Source: UA16 sp002292325
Lineage (GTDB): Bacteria; Bacteroidota; Bacteroidia; Flavobacteriales_D; Sanyastnellaceae
NCBI GenBank assembly: GCA_943788645.1
Contig: CALSRC010000001.1
Location: 186,001 to 250,000, forward strand
Reading direction: 5' to 3'
DNA length: 64,000 nucleotides
Each line of letters begins with the position of its first letter. Positions within the stretch are counted from its first letter, which is position 1. The notes below the pieces were generated by a model. The model ran no database searches. It saw nothing but the letters and a program-made list of their open reading frames with translations, and had not been told where the DNA came from. The translations under genes were made by a program, and so were the position numbers. Positions 60,242 through 64,000 of the stretch are shown here, in pieces.

Positions 60242-62092
60242 TTACTCCACGGTCACGCTTTTCGCGAGGTTCCTTGGCTGGTCCACGTTGCAGCCGCGCA
60301 TGACAGCGATGTGGTAGCTTAATAATTGAAGAGGAACGACGGTTAAGAGCGGTGCGAGCGCTTGATCGGTTTTGGGTACCTCGATGACAAATTCAGCGAG
60401 CTTTTTCAAGTCCTTGTTGCCAGCGGAGACGAGGGCAATCAATCGTCCTCCACGCGCTTTGACCTCCTGTATATTCGATACGGTTTTGTCGTAAATATCG
60501 TCAGCAGTAGCTACAAAAATCACGGGCATCTCCTCATCAATAAGGGCAATAGGGCCGTGTTTCATCTCCGCAGAAGGATATCCTTCGGCATGGATGTAGC
60601 TGATTTCTTTGAGCTTCAAGGCGCCCTCAAGCGCGACGGGGAAATTGACACCGCGACCAAGGTAAAGCGCGTTGGTGCTGTGCTCAAAACGCTTTGCGAT
60701 TTCCCGAATGCGGTCGTCTTGCTTCAGGAGTGTTTGGACTTTTTCGGGGATGGCGTTTAATTCGACCAAAAGCCGGTTGAACCGTTGCGTACTGAGGTGG
60801 CCCTTTTTCTTTCCAACGAGCAAAGCAATCAATGTCAGCACCGTGATCTGTGCTGTAAAGGCTTTGGTTGAAGCCACCCCAATCTCAGGTCCAGCGTGGG
60901 TATAGGAGCCACTGTCTGTTTCGCGTGAAATACTGGAACCGACCACATTGCAGACACCAAAAACATGCGCCCCTTGGTCTTTTGCGAGTCGAATGGCCGC
61001 CAAGGTATCAGCTGTTTCTCCGGACTGTGAAATGGCAATGACCACGTCATCGGGACGAATGATCGGATTTCGGTACCGGAATTCAGAAGCGTACTCTACT
61101 TCCACGGGTATGCGGGCAAAATCCTCCAGCAGATATTCTGCAACGAGGCCGGCATGCCAGCTGGTTCCGCATGCAATGATGAGGATGCGTTGTGCATTTT
61201 CCCAGCGGTCCCAGTGTGCATCGATGCCGGACATTTTGATCTCCGAGCGTTGAAGGTTCATACGCCCTCGTATGGAGTCCAAGATCGAATTGGGCTGTTC
61301 GTATATCTCTTTCAACATGAAATGGTCGAAGCCGCCTTTTTCAATGGCTTCGATTTGCATTTCGAGCTCGTGGATCTCTGGAGTGATTTCGGTGTTTTCA
61401 AGGTTGCGAATGGTCAGTCCGTTGTGCCGGTGCATGACAGCCACTTCTTCGTCATCGAGGTAGATGACGTTTGGAGTGTATTCGATAATGGGTGTCGCAT
61501 CCGATGCGATGTAGTATTCGTTTTCCTTACCAACACCGATTACGAGGGGGCTGGACTTACGGGCAGCAATGAGTAAATCAGGCTCGCTTGCATCGATTAT
61601 GGCAATTGCGTAAGCGCCTTCCACTTCTTTCAGTGCGAGTTGCACTGCATCCACAATGGAACAATCTGCGCGAGACTGAACTTCTTCTATGAGGTGAATT
61701 AACACCTCTGTGTCTGTGTCGCTGACGAAAGCATGTCCATTGGCCTCGAGGCTGGTGCGGAGGCTTTCGTAATTCTCGATGATGCCGTTGTGGATCATTG
61801 CCAACCGACCAAGCCGCGCAGTGTGTGGGTGCGCGTTGACGTCATTGGGTGGTCCGTGTGTGGCCCAACGCGTATGCCCTATTCCGGCCGTTCCTGAAGG
61901 TGTCTTATCACCAACATGATCCAATAAATCTTGGACCTTGCCTTTCTTTTTGAAGATTTGAACACCATCTTCATCGACATTGGAAATAGCCACACCGGCG
62001 CTATCATAGCCACGGTACTCGAGTCGCTGCAATCCCTTGATCAAGATGGGAAAGGAGTCTTTATCTCCGATGTATCCTACTATTCCGCACAT
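60242..62092 (-). CDS. glmS: Glutamine-fructose-6-phosphate aminotransferase GlmS
   Basis: This 616-residue enzyme makes glucosamine-6-phosphate, the first step to UDP-GlcNAc and cell-wall sugars. The N-terminal glutaminase domain starts MCGIVGYIG with Cys2 as nucleophile after Met removal and has RLEYRGYDSAG. The C-terminal half has two SIS sugar-isomerase domains (IACGTSWHAGL, ISQSGETADTL, LGRGVNFPVALEGALKLKE) and ends DQPRNLAKSVTVE, the usual end of the enzyme. It is followed upstream by DUF4270 and the starch-synthase-type gene, a known Bacteroidota order. Confidence 0.97.
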   Translation of the reverse strand: MCGIVGYIGDKDSFPILIKGLQRLEYRGYDSAGVAISNVDEDGVQIFKKKGKVQDLLDHVGDKTPSGTAGIGHTRWATHGPPNDVNAHPHTARLGRLAMIHNGIIENYESLRTSLEANGHAFVSDTDTEVLIHLIEEVQSRADCSIVDAVQLALKEVEGAYAIAIIDASEPDLLIAARKSSPLVIGVGKENEYYIASDATPIIEYTPNVIYLDDEEVAVMHRHNGLTIRNLENTEITPEIHELEMQIEAIEKGGFDHFMLKEIYEQPNSILDSIRGRMNLQRSEIKMSGIDAHWDRWENAQRILIIACGTSWHAGLVAEYLLEDFARIPVEVEYASEFRYRNPIIRPDDVVIAISQSGETADTLAAIRLAKDQGAHVFGVCNVVGSSISRETDSGSYTHAGPEIGVASTKAFTAQITVLTLIALLVGKKKGHLSTQRFNRLLVELNAIPEKVQTLLKQDDRIREIAKRFEHSTNALYLGRGVNFPVALEGALKLKEISYIHAEGYPSAEMKHGPIALIDEEMPVIFVATADDIYDKTVSNIQEVKARGGRLIALVSAGNKDLKKLAEFVIEVPKTDQALAPLLTVVPLQLLSYHIAVMRGCNVDQPRNLAKSVTVE

Positions 62093-62117
62093 GTTAAATC
62101 TAATTTAAACAATAAAC

Positions 62118-62411
62118 TCATTCACTCCACGTGACAAGGATTCGTGCATTGGGCTTCAAAGAGGTTGTATCGCCTTCATCGCCTTGGAATTCTGGACCAT
62201 TGAGAACGACACCTTGCAAGGATATTCCTGCTCTTGATGAGACGACGTAAAGTTTATCGCTCGGGAAGGAACCGTTGAGCATTTGTTGGAAGGTCTCGGA
62301 TATGTTGAAGCGGTAGGCTTGGTTTGTTGCGTCGAAATTGCCGCCAATGTTCAATCCAATCGACGTCTGATCAGGCGTTGAAATTGGATCGCCTGCTTCA
62401 TTCTCAGTTAA
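62118..62411 (-). CDS. DUF4270 lipoprotein, C-terminal part of the frameshifted gene
   Basis: This frame (open to 62597) gives LTENEAGDPIS, then SIGLNIGGNFDATNQAYRFN and a final LVTWSE, the usual end of DUF4270 proteins. The upstream frame stops after LFIFN at 62404. Removing one A from the A5 run 62410-62414 would join them as LFILTENEAGD. The first part of the open frame (62412-62597) is not expected to be translated. Confidence 0.75.
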   Translation of the reverse strand, partial: LTENEAGDPISTPDQTSIGLNIGGNFDATNQAYRFNISETFQQMLNGSFPSDKLYVVSSRAGISLQGVVLNGPEFQGDEGDTTSLKPNARILVTWSE

Positions 62412-63462
62412 AAATGAAAAGCTGCGTTGGAATGGGGTAGCGCGGGTCGTTGTACTGAGGGTCGACAGGAAGCCACAGCTCTGCTTTGTGCACAGCGCGA
62501 TTGTCAGATCGTTCTGCTTCCCAAGCAACGAGGTTTGGGAATTCGACCCTGGTTTTGAGTCCAGCACCAGAAAAGATACCTGCTCGCTGTGAACCATCCA
62601 ATGCTAAAATGGCCGGTTCATCCAACGCCTGAAATGGAGGACGCCACTGATGAGTGAAAAGGTTGTTTCTCGGACTCAATGCATTGATGCTGAAATCATA
62701 CACTGCAGCACTGTCCGTGTCGTTGTGATAATGAAGGCGCATTCGGCTGAGTCCAGTGACTACATCAATACCGACCGCACCGCCCCCAGGACCATTGGGG
62801 TCAGGCATGACCGTGAGGCCCTTGAAGTATTCGGACCAGGCTTGATTGGATTCATAGACGGTCGATTCTGCGTTGAGAAGCCGTTGCCCAAAGTCATCCT
62901 GTAAATAAACACGCACCTCGGGCGCGATGGTATCCGCTCCAAAATACAATTCTTCACTGGGGTTCAACACAACGGGCTGGAAAGCGACATCTTGCAAGGG
63001 GGGCTCTACCCCTTCGAACGATTGGTTGGAAAAATAACTTGAATCCAAGGTGAGCGAATCACCAAGCTCCATGACGGTGATGTTTTGGGAGCTGAGCAGA
63101 CCATAGCGATCTCCAGTGTAGTTCAGCGAGAGGTAAATGCTGTCGACGGTGGGATTGGAGCCAAAATCGATGTCGGGTGCACTCAACCGGAGTTGAACCG
63201 CAAAACCTGCTTGGTGTGTTCCGAAAAAGGGATGCTCCATTCGACCAAGAACAGCGGTGCTGAGGTGGCTGGTTTCCAAGCTGTCTTCCCGAATGGTATG
63301 AAATTCTAAGGCGAGCGTATCCGTTTGACTCAGATTGAGTAAGTCATCTGCAGCATATTCAAGCCCAATGTCTGTGCTGGGTTTTTTGCAACCCGTGAGG
63401 ACGGCGATCCCCAAGAAAACTGCCACGACTGTCGCATAATGACTTGCGGTGAACTTTATCAT
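62404..63462 (-). CDS. DUF4270 lipoprotein, N-terminal part of a frameshifted gene
   Basis: A lipoprotein signal with lipobox LTGC precedes a beta-rich DUF4270 domain (352 codons here, about 448 when joined to the next fragment). DUF4270 proteins are outer-membrane-linked lipoproteins of unknown function found only in Bacteroidota. In Flavobacteriia they lie between the glycogen/starch synthase gene and glmS, as here. The frame ends early at 62404 by a single-base change in the A5 run on the plus strand. Confidence 0.8.
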   Translation of the reverse strand: MIKFTASHYATVVAVFLGIAVLTGCKKPSTDIGLEYAADDLLNLSQTDTLALEFHTIREDSLETSHLSTAVLGRMEHPFFGTHQAGFAVQLRLSAPDIDFGSNPTVDSIYLSLNYTGDRYGLLSSQNITVMELGDSLTLDSSYFSNQSFEGVEPPLQDVAFQPVVLNPSEELYFGADTIAPEVRVYLQDDFGQRLLNAESTVYESNQAWSEYFKGLTVMPDPNGPGGGAVGIDVVTGLSRMRLHYHNDTDSAAVYDFSINALSPRNNLFTHQWRPPFQALDEPAILALDGSQRAGIFSGAGLKTRVEFPNLVAWEAERSDNRAVHKAELWLPVDPQYNDPRYPIPTQLFIFN

Positions 63463-63506
63463 GCCGCGAAGTTCAACAATTACGAGACAAGCCTCAGCCT
63501 TTCCCT

Positions 63507-64000
63507 CTAAAATCGTGGTCGTAAAAATTGTGTTATATCACCAACGTACCCCTCTTCACCGTGGTAGCTCATGGTCGGGACGCCGGCATTCTCGATTGCT
63601 TTGGCCGTTTCTGGAGATAGATTCTCAGAACCTACAATCAACCCATCTGAATGTTGAATCGAAAGGGCGTTCAAAGCTTCGAACGTCGGATTATCAATGC
63701 ATTCGATGCTCTTCGATTCAATGCCATCTTGCTGCATCTTTTCCGTCATTCGAGCGTCAAGAGAACCTTCGACACCCCTCATCGTAAATGCTGGTGATGA
63801 TTTTGCTCTCAGCGAAATATGGATCTTTCGCAAACATTTGCTTCAAATACACCGGAACAATACTCGTCATCCACCCGTGGCAATGCACAATATCGGGCGC
63901 CCCACCCAAGCTTTTTCACGGTTTCAAGAACACCCCGCGCGAAGAAAATGGTGCGTTCATCGTTGTCAGGGAAAAGCTTCTCCTTTGCATCTCGAAGGAC
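63507..64000 (-). pseudogene. Glycogen/starch synthase-type glycosyltransferase, partial and twice frameshifted
   Basis: The minus strand from the window end gives, in three frames in turn, DNDERTIFFARGVLETVKKLGW, then APDIVHCHGWMTSIVPVYLK and SKIITSIYDEG, then GVEGSLDARMTEKM and a C-terminal EGYVGDITQFLRPRF. Together these are a continuous glycogen/starch synthase N-domain of the short Bacteroidota type (about 270 residues), lacking only its first part beyond the window. The frame changes are at C4 63900-63903 (one base too many) and C4 63775-63778 (one base too many). Only the last part (63507-63833) is a single frame. Confidence 0.75.

Noticed and set aside
60917..60932. Second parS-like sequence TGTTTCGCGTGAAATA inside glmS
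   Set aside because: It has two mismatches to the palindrome, including one in the central part, and is within a conserved coding region; probably chance.

Overview
The window reads as chromosomal DNA of a member of the Bacteroidota, most likely the order Flavobacteriales. Evidence for this: several secreted proteins carry type IX secretion (T9SS) C-terminal sorting domains; there is a SusC/SusD pair, a PorW/SprE-like T9SS lipoprotein and DUF4270; ATP synthase genes a-c-b-delta-alpha-gamma lie together without beta and epsilon; and TAnnTTTG-type -7 promoter boxes precede several genes. The order and family are inferred from gene content and order, since no rRNA is present. Only one tRNA gene (Asn, GTT) is visible.

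Layout. 0-8 kb: a cut-off secreted protein, a biotin carrier protein, HemW, an EamA transporter, a secreted nuclease and a 1093-residue T9SS-exported lamin-tail protein. 8-19 kb: a conserved housekeeping run (DUF4175, an RsbW-like ATPase, YbeY, MnmG), then a perfect parS site, an aldehyde dehydrogenase, a thioredoxin-like lipoprotein, and an RpiB reading frame fused to an exported M28 peptidase. 19.5-24.8 kb: a signalling unit (MORN-type repeat protein, multi-PAS histidine kinase, LytTR response regulator). 25-28.6 kb: an exported DUF1028 protein and KatG. 28.7-33 kb: an accessory stretch with a broken Crp-like gene, an AT-rich segment encoding a protein with two nearly identical tandem domains, and a two-gene module (uracil-DNA-glycosylase-like protein plus a protein with a 5'(3')-deoxyribonucleotidase-like HAD domain). 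33-41 kb: exported proteins, AlkB with a TetR regulator, two DoxX-like membrane proteins, DUF805, tRNA-Asn, a PfkB-type kinase and an M23 peptidase. 41-50 kb: PorW/SprE, bactofilin, AtpZ and the ATP synthase genes. 50-64 kb: an NtrY-like kinase, SusC/SusD, a cyclase, a barrel protein, a PLP decarboxylase, GlmS, DUF4270 and a starch-synthase-type protein.

Five genes are broken by single-base frame changes: DUF4175, the PAS kinase, the NtrY-like kinase, DUF4270, and the glycogen synthase twice. In each case the protein continues in another frame exactly where the first ends, and most breaks sit at short homopolymers. The simplest explanation is uncorrected sequencing error, so these should not be read as real pseudogenes without checking the reads.

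The best candidates for undescribed biology are the accessory stretch at 28.7-33 kb and the parS site with its adjacent 14-bp repeats at 14.3 kb.
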